The notes under the pieces: generated by a model
What the model saw: the letters and a program-made list of their open reading frames with translations, nothing else
The model's database searches: none
Told to the model about the DNA's origin: nothing
Translations under genes and position numbers: made by a program
Shown here: positions 1-8,875 of the stretch, one piece after another
Numbering within the stretch: position 1 is the first letter of the stretch
How the letters are laid out: the number at the start of each line of letters is the position of its first letter
Source of the DNA: Puia sp.
Lineage (GTDB): Bacteria > Bacteroidota > Bacteroidia > Chitinophagales > Chitinophagaceae
Assembly: GCA_031292515.1 (NCBI GenBank)
Contig: JARLGZ010000054.1
Span: 1-64,000, forward strand
DNA: 64,000 nt
Reading direction: 5' to 3'

Positions 1-1
1 A

Positions 2-187
2 CCGCTGGAATACATTCAGCAGAAGCGAATCGAAAGGGCCCAGCTCCTGCTGGCTACCACCGGCCATTCGCTGCAGGAGATCGCCAACCGGGTGGGGCTG
101 CCCAATATCTCCTATTTCAGCCGTCTTTTCACCCGGACGACAAAGAAGACGCCGGCGGTCTTCCGGAAAGAACACTGGAGTGTCTAG
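2..187 (+). CDS. AraC-family regulator, C-terminal end only
   Basis: The open frame enters from the left edge and stops at 185-187. It encodes about 61 residues that fit the second helix-turn-helix of AraC/XylS regulators: a helix beginning YIQQKRIERAQLLL, then SLQEIANRVGLPNISYFSRLF, then the conserved T-P-x-x-F-R-K end. The ligand-binding domain and first HTH lie outside the window, so the regulated pathway cannot be inferred. The stop overlaps the convergent acetyltransferase gene by four bases. Confidence 0.8.
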   Translation, partial: PLEYIQQKRIERAQLLLATTGHSLQEIANRVGLPNISYFSRLFTRTTKKTPAVFRKEHWSV

Positions 188-687
188 GAGAACAGGGCGG
201 CGATAGTTTCCATGGGCAGGAACATTTTGCCGCTGTCAGGCAGGGAGATAAATCCGTATTTCTCATAGAATTTTTGGGCTGATTCGTCGATCGGATCTGC
301 AATTACGGCCATTGATCCGATGCTGCCGATGGCTATATCATAGCTTCTTTTCAAAGCATCCAATAGAAGTAGCTCTCCCAGCCCCTGACATTTATAGGGA
401 ATGGCAACCGCAAGCCTGCCTAATAATGTTGCGGGAAGATGGTGGTAAGAAGGAGGAAGTTTCTTCTTCAGGTCTTCAGGAATCAGTTCTCTTTGGATAG
501 AGGAGCTGGAGAGAGTGTAAAATCCCTTTACAGCATTATCTACATCGGCAAGAATGAAACAAGCCGATAATTTCCTTTTGACATCCTGTTTAGCCTGGAT
601 ATGTAAATAATAGTCAAGAAGGTCTCTCCCACAACTAAATTCCTTTTTTTTGTGGATGGCATTCAAGGCAACCGTCAAATAGCTCAT
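184..687 (-). CDS. GNAT-family acetyltransferase toxin (TacT/AtaT-like)
   Basis: This is a 167-residue GNAT protein. The acetyl-CoA loop is visible as PYKCQGLGELLL (R/Q-x-x-G-x-G/A type). The C-terminal FYEKYGF motif followed by MFLPMETI is typical of TacT/AtaT-type toxins, where a tyrosine in this region acts in catalysis. Known members acetylate the amino group of charged tRNAs and stop translation. The start ATG overlaps the stop of the upstream DUF1778 gene as TAATG, so the two are translationally coupled in antitoxin-toxin order. The family call is strong; toxicity and the tRNA target are inferred from the family. Confidence 0.8.
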   Translation of the reverse strand: MSYLTVALNAIHKKKEFSCGRDLLDYYLHIQAKQDVKRKLSACFILADVDNAVKGFYTLSSSSIQRELIPEDLKKKLPPSYHHLPATLLGRLAVAIPYKCQGLGELLLLDALKRSYDIAIGSIGSMAVIADPIDESAQKFYEKYGFISLPDSGKMFLPMETIAALFS

Positions 688-965
688 TACTTTGTGAAGC
701 TTTCCCGGTAGCGCTTTGCTGCTTCTTTTAGCTTATCGTTCGGCTTCGGAGGGTTCATAAGAGAGGTAAAGAACAATTCCTGGTCCTTCTTCGAGGCCAG
801 GATCGCGTTATGCTTTTCTATTATTTTTTCCGCCTGTAACCGGACTGAATGAATAACGAATTCCGTGAGCGTTCTGAAGCCGCCCAGGTTTGCTGCATAT
901 TCAAAGAATTGCTTCTGTTCTTCGGGTATCCTCGTGTCAAAACGAGCTGTTGCTTTTGTTTTCAT
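687..965 (-). CDS. DUF1778 antitoxin (TacA-like)
   Basis: This is a small ribbon-helix-helix type protein. Its N-terminus (MKTKATARFDTRIPEEQKQ) and the following LGGFRTLTEFVIHSV segment match the DUF1778 antitoxins that pair with GNAT toxins. The C-terminal half (SLMNPPKPNDKLKEAAKRY) resembles the toxin-neutralising tail of TacA proteins. I start it at 965 (92 residues) because the family begins with this Lys/Thr/Arg-rich strand; an ATG seven codons upstream at 986 is possible. It is probably autoregulated, since a perfect inverted repeat lies about 30 bases upstream. Confidence 0.8.
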   Translation of the reverse strand: MKTKATARFDTRIPEEQKQFFEYAANLGGFRTLTEFVIHSVRLQAEKIIEKHNAILASKKDQELFFTSLMNPPKPNDKLKEAAKRYRESFTK

Positions 966-993
966 ACAAATGTATTTACCTTGCAAAACAAAG

Positions 994-1012
994 GTACGGA
1001 AAATATCCGTAC
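994..1012. promoter_or_regulatory. Inverted repeat upstream of the toxin-antitoxin pair
   Basis: GTACGGA and TCCGTAC form a perfect 7-bp inverted repeat around AAATA. It sits 29 bp upstream of the antitoxin start. Ribbon-helix-helix antitoxins usually bind such repeats to repress their own operon, so this is a plausible operator. The role is inferred from position. Confidence 0.45.
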
Positions 1013-1132
1013 AGTATTATAGCTTATTTCATACTCATTAATTTTTTGCTATTATAAAAGATGATGAGCTGTGTTAATTGGTCTTGATTGTCAGTTAGTT
1101 GTGAATTTGTCAATAACCAGATAGAATCCGAA

Positions 1133-2209
1133 CTAATGGAAATGTACGAAATAGGGAGTGAGGTCATACCCGGGCGGACAGAACTTTCGGTTTTTGAGGA
1201 AGACGGTATCCGTGAGTGTGTAGAGAAAGGCGGTGAGTTGACCGATCTCGAAATTGGAGAGGGCTATCTTATGAAGCAGCAGGCTGTCTGTCGTGGGGCC
1301 GGGGACCATATTTTTCCGGTAGTGTTCAAACACGCTTAACAACGAGAAGAAACGTCCATCATGGCCGTAGGGGCCGGTAACAGCTACATTTCGAAGCGAA
1401 GGCACCCTGAATGCGAGGGAGTCGGCTGCCCGCCCCGTGACTTTGCTCCTGCCTCCATCCTGTAGTCGCTCGTCGACGGGCATGCCATTGTTGCGGAACG
1501 AGAAATCGGTAAAAAAGGGCTCCGCATGACAGGATGCGCATTTCTTTTGAAAGATCCCATAGCCTAATTTTTCGGGAAGGATAAAAGAAGCCTCGCCGCG
1601 CATTACCCGGTCATATTTGCTGTCGGAACTCACCAACATCACCATAAACTGGCTGAGTGCCTTGTCGATATTTCCCATGCTGATGGAACCATCTTTAAAA
1701 GCCAGCCTGAATAGTTTCCGATAGTCCGCATCCGCCTGTAGTTTGCGAATAATGCCCGCCGGCGTTTCTCCCATCTCTCCGGGCGCCGTGATGGGAGCTA
1801 TGGGTTGGTTGTCGAGGTGTCCGATGGAGCCATCCCACATGAAGGATGTTTGCCAGGCCAGGTTTTGCAGGGCGGGCGCATTCCGGGTCGTCAGGGAGTT
1901 GTTGATTCCATGACTGAAACTGTGCTGGTAGGTGGAAAAAGCGCTGTAGGGCTGATGACAGCTCTCGCAGGAGAAATTGCCGTCCCTGCTGAGACGGCCG
2001 TCATAAAAAAGCTTCATCCCCAACTGGAAGCCTTCTTCGGTCGGCGGGTTGGCCTTCAGGTCATATACCGGTGAAGGCCAGCCGGGCGGTATGGGAAAGG
2101 CAAGCGGGGTCGGCCCCTTGTGATAGACCCCTACCCAACCCGATCCCGAGAGGATCAGCAGGAATAGCAGGATCGGCAAAAGACCGGATTTGGTGATCGG
2201 ACGCTTCAT
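1133..2209 (-). CDS. Di-heme cytochrome c peroxidase (CCP/MauG family)
   Basis: Counted from the start at 2209 the protein has 358 residues. Two c-type heme sites are visible, CESCH at about 81-85 and CASCH at about 224-228, the hallmark of bacterial di-heme peroxidases, which reduce hydrogen peroxide in the periplasm. A hydrophobic segment at about 9-26 would export or anchor it. The conserved SLRNVAVTGPYGHDG region follows the second heme. The frame stays open to 2341, but the extra 44 residues look unlike a signal sequence, and an ATG directly precedes the membrane segment. It stands alone, divergent from the cargo protein at 2461. Confidence 0.85.
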   Translation of the reverse strand: MKRPITKSGLLPILLFLLILSGSGWVGVYHKGPTPLAFPIPPGWPSPVYDLKANPPTEEGFQLGMKLFYDGRLSRDGNFSCESCHQPYSAFSTYQHSFSHGINNSLTTRNAPALQNLAWQTSFMWDGSIGHLDNQPIAPITAPGEMGETPAGIIRKLQADADYRKLFRLAFKDGSISMGNIDKALSQFMVMLVSSDSKYDRVMRGEASFILPEKLGYGIFQKKCASCHAEPFFTDFSFRNNGMPVDERLQDGGRSKVTGRAADSLAFRVPSLRNVAVTGPYGHDGRFFSLLSVFEHYRKNMVPGPTTDSLLLHKIALSNFEIGQLTAFLYTLTDTVFLKNRKFCPPGYDLTPYFVHFH

Positions 2210-2231
2210 TCGGATTTGGTGACAATCGGTT

Positions 2232-2263
2232 TTGATGACATTCTTCTTTGATGACATTCTTGA
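2232..2263. repeat. Tandem duplication, 2 x 16 bp
   Basis: TTGATGACATTCTTCT is followed at once by TTGATGACATTCTTGA. The pair lies just upstream of the peroxidase start, in the 251-bp gap between the peroxidase and the divergent cargo gene. Otherwise the gap shows nothing I recognise. Confidence 0.7.
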
Positions 2264-2460
2264 TGAGAATGGGTCTTGATGAGGGGACGCGGCTTGCCCC
2301 GGATGAAATCCATCCTTCCCGTCGCCAAAAGATACGTGCAAAGATCACGGGAAGACTAACCCGTTTATCGATGGATTGGCCCCGATCACCGGCAAACGGG
2401 GCCCTGTAGGCAACCCGGTCTTTGCGGAGCTGTGTATAGGCTGATAATCCCCGCACGCTG

Positions 2461-5094
2461 ATGAAGAATACCCAAAGGATCCTGCTGACTGTCTTTTTAC
2501 TGGCTTTTTTCCAATCTTCTTTTGCCATGCATGTGAAGGGCGGGGATATCCAATATACCTATAACGGAGTGGGCGCTTCGGCGGGGACTTCGAATTATAC
2601 GATCACGGTGACTGTCTTTTTCAGTTGTACGACGCAGGGCCCGAGAGACAATGTATACCTGGGGATCTTTAACGCCTCCACCCATGCCACGGTCGTCACG
2701 AAGCAGATCAGCACCACCACTTCGAAGACGGTCACGAAGACCACTTTCAACCCCTGCATGAGTGACCCGCCCGCCATCTGTTACGAAATCTACACCTATG
2801 TGTACAGCGTCGACCTGGCGGATATCAGCGCCGGTTATACCCTCGCGGTACAGGATGCATACCGGATAGACGGGATCGTCAATATCACCAACTCGGGAAG
2901 CGATGGCATCACGATCACAGGGACGATACCCGGTACGATCGGCGGAGTCGACTATCATACGAACAGCAGCCCGGGCTTTCTTTTCCAGGATACGGCGATC
3001 ATCTGTTACAATGGAAAGTTCAGCTATCCTTTCAGCGCCACCGATATCGACGACGATTCGCTGTCTTATTCCTTTGGCACCGGGTTGAATGTTACCGGGG
3101 CAAGCCAGAATACGTCCTCAAACGCGCCTTCCGCGCCGCCATATACCGCCCTGACCTATACCTCGGGTTATAGCGGAACGGCTCCGTTGGGAACAGGCGT
3201 CACCATCGATCCCGTCACCGGCAATATCTCCGGCACAGCGCCCGCAACTACAGGCGAATACGTGGTAGCCGTCTATGTCAAAGAATGGAGGAAAGGGGTT
3301 TTGATCGACTCGATAAAGAAGGAGCTGCAGATTTATGTCTATAACTGCAGCTTGTCGGCCGCGACCCTGAATACCTCCTATATCAATTGCGACAACTATA
3401 CTTTTACCTTTGAAAACGAGGCTACTTCTTCTAATATCACCTCCTACTACTGGGATTTCGGGGTGTTGGGATCTGTGACCGATACGTCCACCAAGTCCGT
3501 CCCGACCTATACCTACGCGGATACCGGAACTTATACCTTGAAATTGCGGGTAAGTAACACGACCGGCTGTTCGGATTCCACGACCTCCCCCGTGAAAGTA
3601 TATCCCGGGTTTACGCCCGATTTCACGTATACAGGCACCTGTTACCTTTCGCCTTTCCAGTTCTCCGACGCCACGACGGCAAAATACGGGAAGGTGGATA
3701 GCTGGACCTGGAGTTTCGGAGACGGCGCCGCTGCTGCCACACAGGACCCCACCCATCAGTATGCGGATACGGGCGCCGAAACGGTGAAACTGGTCGTCGG
3801 CAGTACCAAAGGATGCAGTGATTCGGTGAGTAAGACCGTTACGGTATATGGCAAACCTGTGTTCGTTCTTCCAACGACCGATACCCTGATCTGCAGTATC
3901 GATAGCCTGCCACTGGTCGTCCGCGGGACCGGCAGCGGGTTGAGCTATAGCTGGTCGCCTGCCTACAATATCGTCAATGCGAATACGGATTCGGCCACGG
4001 TTTTTCCAAAAGACACGACGGTCTATACGGTGACGGTCACACAGAACGGTTGCGTTGGGACCGCTTCTGAGACCGTCAATGTGCTGAGCTATATCACCGT
4101 CACCTTGCCGGCGGATACGTCTATCTGCCAAACGGATAGCTTCCGGCTTAGCCCGGTAAGCTATGCCCTGAAATATGCCTGGACCCCGGGAACAGGGTTG
4201 AGCGATTCGGCCGTCAAATACCCGATGGCGGCCCCGCTGTTGAATACCGTTTATATAGTCACGGCCAACCTGGGGAAATGCCAGGATAAGGCCTCCATCC
4301 GGGTGAAGGTGGTGGCCTATCCGCAGGTGACCGCGAGCGGGGACACTACGATCTGCTACGGGAGTACCGCTCCGCTGAGCGCCACGATCGTCGCATCCTC
4401 CTTTGCCTGGACGCCTGTCGGCAGTTTGTCAGACCCCACCAGTCCCGATCCCGTCGCCTCCCCGCTGGCCACGACCGATTATATCATCACGGTGAGCGAC
4501 ACCCTGGGATGTCCCAAGCCGGTGTCCGATAGCGTCCTCGTCGCCGTGATCCCCCGGATCGTCGTATTCGCCGGGAACGATACGTCGGTTGTAGTGGGAG
4601 AGCCCCTGCAACTGGATGCCAGCAGCTCGAATGACTCCGTCAGCTATCTGTGGTCCCCTTCGGCTTATATGGACAACGCGACGATCAACGATCCTGTCAT
4701 TACCATTTCTTCCGCAGGAGTTGACAGCATCACTTACCTTCTAACAGCCACGACTTCGCAGGGATGTTACGGGACGGACGATATCACGGTGACGGTCTAT
4801 AAGACGGGCGCGGATATCTTCATGCCGAATGCCTTCACGCCCGGTGGCAGTGGTGGCAGTGGTTCCAACACCGTTTTCCGGCCGATCCTGGTAGGGATCT
4901 CCACGCTCAACTTTTTCCGGGTCTACAACCGGTGGGGAGGATTGATCTTCTCCACGGAGCAGCCGGGCAAGGGCTGGGATGGCAGCTTCCATGGTTCAAT
5001 GCAGGAATCGGGGGCATATGTGTATATGGTACAGGCCAGGGATTATCTGGGAAAGACGCATTTTAAGAAAGGGTCGTTCCTGCTGATCAGGTAG
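2461..5094 (+). CDS. Secreted PKD-repeat protein with T9SS/gliding C-terminal domain
   Basis: The 877-residue product begins with a signal peptide (MKNTQRILLTVFLLAFFQSSFA). After an N-terminal beta-rich region of about 300 residues come at least two PKD-like domains: one around 330-380 with YYWDFG and YTYADTGTYTLKL, one around 410-465 with WTWSFGDG and HQYADTGAETVKL. Further Ig-like Cys/Thr-rich modules follow. The last ~90 residues (FMPNAFTPGG, then FFRVYNRWGGLIF, GWDGSFHG, GAYVYMVQARD) are the gliding-motility-associated C-terminal domain that directs export through the type IX system. It is therefore probably a surface or released adhesin-like protein. SprE/PorW of the same secretion system is encoded at 58566-61769. 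Confidence 0.9.
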   Translation: MKNTQRILLTVFLLAFFQSSFAMHVKGGDIQYTYNGVGASAGTSNYTITVTVFFSCTTQGPRDNVYLGIFNASTHATVVTKQISTTTSKTVTKTTFNPCMSDPPAICYEIYTYVYSVDLADISAGYTLAVQDAYRIDGIVNITNSGSDGITITGTIPGTIGGVDYHTNSSPGFLFQDTAIICYNGKFSYPFSATDIDDDSLSYSFGTGLNVTGASQNTSSNAPSAPPYTALTYTSGYSGTAPLGTGVTIDPVTGNISGTAPATTGEYVVAVYVKEWRKGVLIDSIKKELQIYVYNCSLSAATLNTSYINCDNYTFTFENEATSSNITSYYWDFGVLGSVTDTSTKSVPTYTYADTGTYTLKLRVSNTTGCSDSTTSPVKVYPGFTPDFTYTGTCYLSPFQFSDATTAKYGKVDSWTWSFGDGAAAATQDPTHQYADTGAETVKLVVGSTKGCSDSVSKTVTVYGKPVFVLPTTDTLICSIDSLPLVVRGTGSGLSYSWSPAYNIVNANTDSATVFPKDTTVYTVTVTQNGCVGTASETVNVLSYITVTLPADTSICQTDSFRLSPVSYALKYAWTPGTGLSDSAVKYPMAAPLLNTVYIVTANLGKCQDKASIRVKVVAYPQVTASGDTTICYGSTAPLSATIVASSFAWTPVGSLSDPTSPDPVASPLATTDYIITVSDTLGCPKPVSDSVLVAVIPRIVVFAGNDTSVVVGEPLQLDASSSNDSVSYLWSPSAYMDNATINDPVITISSAGVDSITYLLTATTSQGCYGTDDITVTVYKTGADIFMPNAFTPGGSGGSGSNTVFRPILVGISTLNFFRVYNRWGGLIFSTEQPGKGWDGSFHGSMQESGAYVYMVQARDYLGKTHFKKGSFLLIR

Positions 5095-5099
5095 GCAGC

Positions 5100-5762
5100 C
5101 TATTTTTCAGCGAGCAGCCCCGCCTTTGTCATATTCTTCAGGATGAGCCTGCTGTAGGACTTTCCGAGGCTGGAAGTCGAAGAGGGGTTGAAGGTTTCGG
5201 ACTGGATGGAGAAGACCAGGTTTTTGCCATTGACCGTATAGAGATTGGTTTCCCAGAAGAAGCGGGTATTCGTGGTGATATAACCGGGGCTGGGCCCGTA
5301 GAGCATGGCATACCGGTAACTGTAGTAGTCCCAGAAGGGAGAGTACGGGTTGTATCCGGCCGGAGGCGTATAGTGTCTCTCCCGGGACCTGTCGAGCAGG
5401 GTGATCGTCATCACCTGGTCAATCCCACTGTTGCGAAGCCGGTCCAGCATAGCCTGTTCGTCCATTTTCCCGAACTGTTTCGGACCATAAAGGGTATAGG
5501 CCGATACCGCATTGTATCCTTTCTCCTTCAGCGCATCTACCATGAACCCCTCCATCTGCATGCGCAGGCGGACGTCCTGGTCCTGGATGATACCCAGTAT
5601 GAGGACCTTATGGTCTTTTGGCAATTGGCCGGCCTGGGCGGCTTTCCAGGAGGAGGTGACCTTGCCGTCGGAACAGGACGCCGCCAGCAGGCAAATCGGG
5701 ATGATGATCGCCAGCAGGCGGGTATGTAAGTGGTGGGTATTTATGAGTTGTATTCCTGCCAT
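5100..5762 (-). CDS. Lipoprotein of unknown function
   Basis: This 220-residue protein has an N-terminal hydrophobic segment ending in a lipobox (CLLAASC, Cys at about 30), so it should be a lipoprotein. The mature part has an alternating fold with HKVLILGIIQDQDVRLRMQMEGFM, a predicted strand-helix unit, then GIDQVMTITLLDRSRERHY and a Tyr/Pro-rich stretch. The layout recalls DUF4136-like or CsgG-like periplasmic lipoproteins, but I cannot assign it. It is convergent with the T9SS cargo gene, with only five bases between the stops. Confidence 0.75.
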   Translation of the reverse strand: MAGIQLINTHHLHTRLLAIIIPICLLAASCSDGKVTSSWKAAQAGQLPKDHKVLILGIIQDQDVRLRMQMEGFMVDALKEKGYNAVSAYTLYGPKQFGKMDEQAMLDRLRNSGIDQVMTITLLDRSRERHYTPPAGYNPYSPFWDYYSYRYAMLYGPSPGYITTNTRFFWETNLYTVNGKNLVFSIQSETFNPSSTSSLGKSYSRLILKNMTKAGLLAEK

Positions 5763-5918
5763 ATATCGATTTTAAGGTCTGTCTATCTTCATGATCGACA
5801 TCTTTTTTGACATTTTCCTCTTTTAGCTTTACGGATATAATGACCGAAAGGTTGTCGGGATCCCGGCGTCGACCCGTTTGTTCCCGAAAAGTAGCACAAT
5901 ATTGGTAACCAACAGTAC

Positions 5919-7157
5919 ATGCGTAGAATGTCGATGGTCTTTTTCCTCGGGTTGGCGGGTTTTTATGCCCGGGCGCAGAATGCGTCCAATATGATCAATC
6001 CGGATGACAAACGCGTGGATGATACGGCCGGAAAGCGGGATATTATAGGGATCGGGATCAGGGTCTTGCATCTTCATATAAAAAAACCGCCGAAAGTGAA
6101 AGGGAAGAGGGTCTATTACTCTTTACTTCCATTGGCTACATCCGTGCCCGGAGGAGGCAATGCGTTGATCACTTCGACGACTGCGGGGTTCTATATGGGG
6201 AATCGGCTCCACACTTACCTGTCCAGCGTCACCTTTTCCCCCAGTACCAATTTCAGGGGAGAATTCAACCTGCCTTTTCACTCGAATATCTGGTCGGAGG
6301 GAAACACCTGGAATTTCCAGGGCGATACAAGGTTTACGATTTTCCCCCAATATACCTGGGGGATCGGAGGCGACAGGCCGGACAAGGACAAAATCCTCAT
6401 TCGTTCGAGCTATGTCCGGGTCTACCAGAATGCCTTAAAGCGTATAAGGCCCTATCTGCTTGCCGGTTTCGGGTACAACCTCGACTATCATATCAACATC
6501 CGGCCAGACATCGATTCTATCAATCTCCCCAATTATGCGAAATATGCGTATGGAACGGCCAATCATTCGAATTCCTTTTCTTCGGGTCTTTCGTTCAATT
6601 TACTATACGATACGAGGAACAACTCCATCAATCCCTTGCCGGGTATCTACGCTGCGCTGACCTACCGGTCGAATCCGTCTTTCCTGGGCAGCCAGGAATT
6701 CTGGCATTCCCTGTACCTGGATTTCCGGAAATATATTCCTTTCGACGGCGAGAAGGCAGGCAAAGACGGGCAGAACCTGCTTGCGATCTGGGCTTACTAT
6801 TGGACGGTGATGGGCAGCCACGCTCCTTACCTGGATCTGCCGGCCATCGGATGGGATGCCAACCAGCGGTCCGGAAGAGGGATCTATACCGGACGCTATA
6901 TGGGCAACTCATTGTTCTACACCGAGGCGGAATACCGGCGGGATATTACCGAGGACGGCCTCTTCGGGTTCGTCGTGTTCACCAATCTCAATGTGGTGTC
7001 CGAGCCCGATACCCACCAATATTCTTATCTGCATCCTGCGGTAGGAACCGGCCTGCGAATAAAGTTCAACAAGCATTCCGGTACCAATGTGGCGATGGAT
7101 ATCGGATTCAGCAAGGGCTATACCGGACTGTATATCAACCTCGGGGAAGCGTTTTGA
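5919..7157 (+). CDS. BamA/TamA-family outer-membrane beta-barrel protein
   Basis: The 412-residue protein starts with a short signal peptide ending ARAQ. Most of the remainder is alternating strands with aromatic ends: VYYSLLPLATSVPGGGNALITSTTAGFYMG, then FNLLYDTRNNSINPLPGIYAAL, then a closing region ending GLYINLGEAF. The R-N-N-x-x-x-P-x-x-G motif and overall pattern fit the surface-antigen (D15) barrel of Omp85-like proteins. POTRA domains are missing, so it is a short barrel-only member, common in Bacteroidota. Cargo or partner is unknown. Confidence 0.75.
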   Translation: MRRMSMVFFLGLAGFYARAQNASNMINPDDKRVDDTAGKRDIIGIGIRVLHLHIKKPPKVKGKRVYYSLLPLATSVPGGGNALITSTTAGFYMGNRLHTYLSSVTFSPSTNFRGEFNLPFHSNIWSEGNTWNFQGDTRFTIFPQYTWGIGGDRPDKDKILIRSSYVRVYQNALKRIRPYLLAGFGYNLDYHINIRPDIDSINLPNYAKYAYGTANHSNSFSSGLSFNLLYDTRNNSINPLPGIYAALTYRSNPSFLGSQEFWHSLYLDFRKYIPFDGEKAGKDGQNLLAIWAYYWTVMGSHAPYLDLPAIGWDANQRSGRGIYTGRYMGNSLFYTEAEYRRDITEDGLFGFVVFTNLNVVSEPDTHQYSYLHPAVGTGLRIKFNKHSGTNVAMDIGFSKGYTGLYINLGEAF

Positions 7158-7180
7158 GACCGGGGCCGGTGCGGTCTGCT

Positions 7181-8008
7181 CTAGAAGACCCGGTCTTTTC
7201 GAAAATTGCCTGTCAGGAATTTGTCCGTGTTATACAGGAATTTATACTTGTGTTCGAATAAGGTGGCATGTCCGCAGTGGGGCACTATCCAAAGGTTTGC
7301 CAACGGGATGTTTTTGCTGATGAGCTCAAGATGGCGGGTCCTGATCAGGTCATGGTCGCCGCCTATTATCATCGCGGGGCATTTTATGTTTTTTAATGAA
7401 CCGGGAGAAATATCCGGCTGGCGCAGGTCGAGCAATAACAGCTTCCATTTCTCTTTTTCCTGGTCGGTTGTCTTTGGCGTGTTTTTCAGGCTGTCGAACT
7501 CTTTCACTTCGGCAAGCCATTCATCGGGCCTCACTGCGGTGGAATCGGGCCATAAATTCGGACCGGAAGCCACGATCTTTTTTGTTTTCCGGGGATGCCT
7601 CATCGCCATTAACAGGGCCACTATACCTCCGTCACTCCAGCCTATGACGTCTGCGGAATCGATCTGCAGATGGTCAAGCAACGCGTCGTAATCATCGGCC
7701 ATCATTTCAAAACTCAGTGAATCGTGAATATCCGATGACCTGCCCTGCGATCGGCCATCGGCAACGATAACCTTGTATTTAAGCGCATAGAAGGGAATGA
7801 GATTTTTAAAGGTACTGATACTGCCGCCGTTCCCATGGATCAGTAACAGGGGCTGCCCGCTGCCATATACTTCGTAGTACATTTTCATTCCCCTCGAATT
7901 AAAGAAACTGCCCGTTGTTTTGTTGTCTCCGTAAGACGTGCAACCATAAAACGACAGCGCGACATAAAACGACAGCGTGATCGGCAGATGTTTTAAATAT
8001 TTATTCAT
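7181..8008 (-). CDS. Alpha/beta-hydrolase lipoprotein
   Basis: This is a 275-residue alpha/beta hydrolase. LLLIHGNGG forms the oxyanion-hole region, GWSDGG is the nucleophile elbow with the catalytic Ser, GGDHD supplies the likely acid and PHCGHA the His. The N-terminus (ITLSFYVALSFYGC) looks like a lipoprotein signal, which would anchor the enzyme in the envelope. Its ATG follows the stop of the glycosyltransferase gene with no spacer, so it is the third gene of the NRPS operon. It may hydrolyse or transfer the product of the upstream enzymes; the substrate is unknown. Confidence 0.8.
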   Translation of the reverse strand: MNKYLKHLPITLSFYVALSFYGCTSYGDNKTTGSFFNSRGMKMYYEVYGSGQPLLLIHGNGGSISTFKNLIPFYALKYKVIVADGRSQGRSSDIHDSLSFEMMADDYDALLDHLQIDSADVIGWSDGGIVALLMAMRHPRKTKKIVASGPNLWPDSTAVRPDEWLAEVKEFDSLKNTPKTTDQEKEKWKLLLLDLRQPDISPGSLKNIKCPAMIIGGDHDLIRTRHLELISKNIPLANLWIVPHCGHATLFEHKYKFLYNTDKFLTGNFRKDRVF

Positions 8009-8869
8009 TTAATGGACCATGGGCTGTGAAGAAGTAACCTGGTCAAGGTAATCCAGGATCGTGGCATCCCTTGCCGCGTCAAATTTACGGGCATAAAACT
8101 TCCCCGAGTTAATTAACGCATCCTTATCTGCATAAGTCAGCGTTTCAGGATTGCAGGCGGCTCTTTTGAATTTTATATACCGTAAATGGTCGTTTACGAT
8201 CGTGTCTTTTAAAGGAGAGTTCAGCAGGATGGTCTGGAAGAACAATTCATCGGCGGCCCATGTCATTCTGAAAAATCTGCGCACCGCGGCATGTTTTTCC
8301 AAATATTCGAGGGTATACCTGGCGCAGGCGGGGGTCATGGTAAACCATTGTGAAAATCCATAAGGCTCCAGGCCATTGGGTAGTTTTCTTTCAGGCAATA
8401 GTTTATTTGCCAGTGACTGGGCCTGCCACTTAAGCGGAAGGCGGTAGTCCCCAAAATGGTATAAGGTGAACCTGGATTTTGATTCCTGCCATTCGTTGTA
8501 TACATGTTTGAAACGCATGAAGGTCGTATCCGGATTCTCAAACAGGAATTTTTGAATGGACGCCGGGTCTTTCAGGGGATAATCGGCCCCGCTCAATAAA
8601 TTTATATGACTGTAGTCGTTACCTGTTTTTAATATTTCTTTTATTCCATTCAGCGTGGCGGTAATCATGTTATAATCCGCCCAGCTCACCTTTGTCCGGT
8701 TTGCCACAAAAAAAGTATTGGGCAGTCTCTCTATTTCCGCAAATTCCGACTTGTCTGCTTTGGCGTCAAGATGAATAAAGATATCCGTATTCTCATAGAT
8801 CAACCGTTTCACCAGTCGCTCGAGTTGAGGCGGATTGTTATGGGCGAGAATTAAGTGTGCTAGTCTCAT
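8009..8869 (-). CDS. Glycosyltransferase family 14-like (core-2/I-branching type)
   Basis: The 286-residue product begins MRLAHLILAHNNPPQLERLV and contains FIHLDAKAD and INLLSGADYPLK. These are signature blocks of the beta-1,6-N-acetylglucosaminyltransferase (branch) family, GT14. Bacterial members act in the cytoplasm on polysaccharide or glycolipid precursors. There is no membrane segment. It sits six bases downstream of the NRPS gene and directly abuts the hydrolase gene, so the three should be cotranscribed. That suggests an aminoacylated or peptidyl glycoconjugate, which is inference only. Confidence 0.8.
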   Translation of the reverse strand: MRLAHLILAHNNPPQLERLVKRLIYENTDIFIHLDAKADKSEFAEIERLPNTFFVANRTKVSWADYNMITATLNGIKEILKTGNDYSHINLLSGADYPLKDPASIQKFLFENPDTTFMRFKHVYNEWQESKSRFTLYHFGDYRLPLKWQAQSLANKLLPERKLPNGLEPYGFSQWFTMTPACARYTLEYLEKHAAVRRFFRMTWAADELFFQTILLNSPLKDTIVNDHLRYIKFKRAACNPETLTYADKDALINSGKFYARKFDAARDATILDYLDQVTSSQPMVH

Positions 8870-8875
8870 ATCGGT

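Noticed and set aside
967-974. TACATTTG on the minus strand as promoter of the antitoxin gene
   Set aside because: It lies only two bases before the chosen ATG, so transcription would start inside the gene, and no -33 element is at the right distance.
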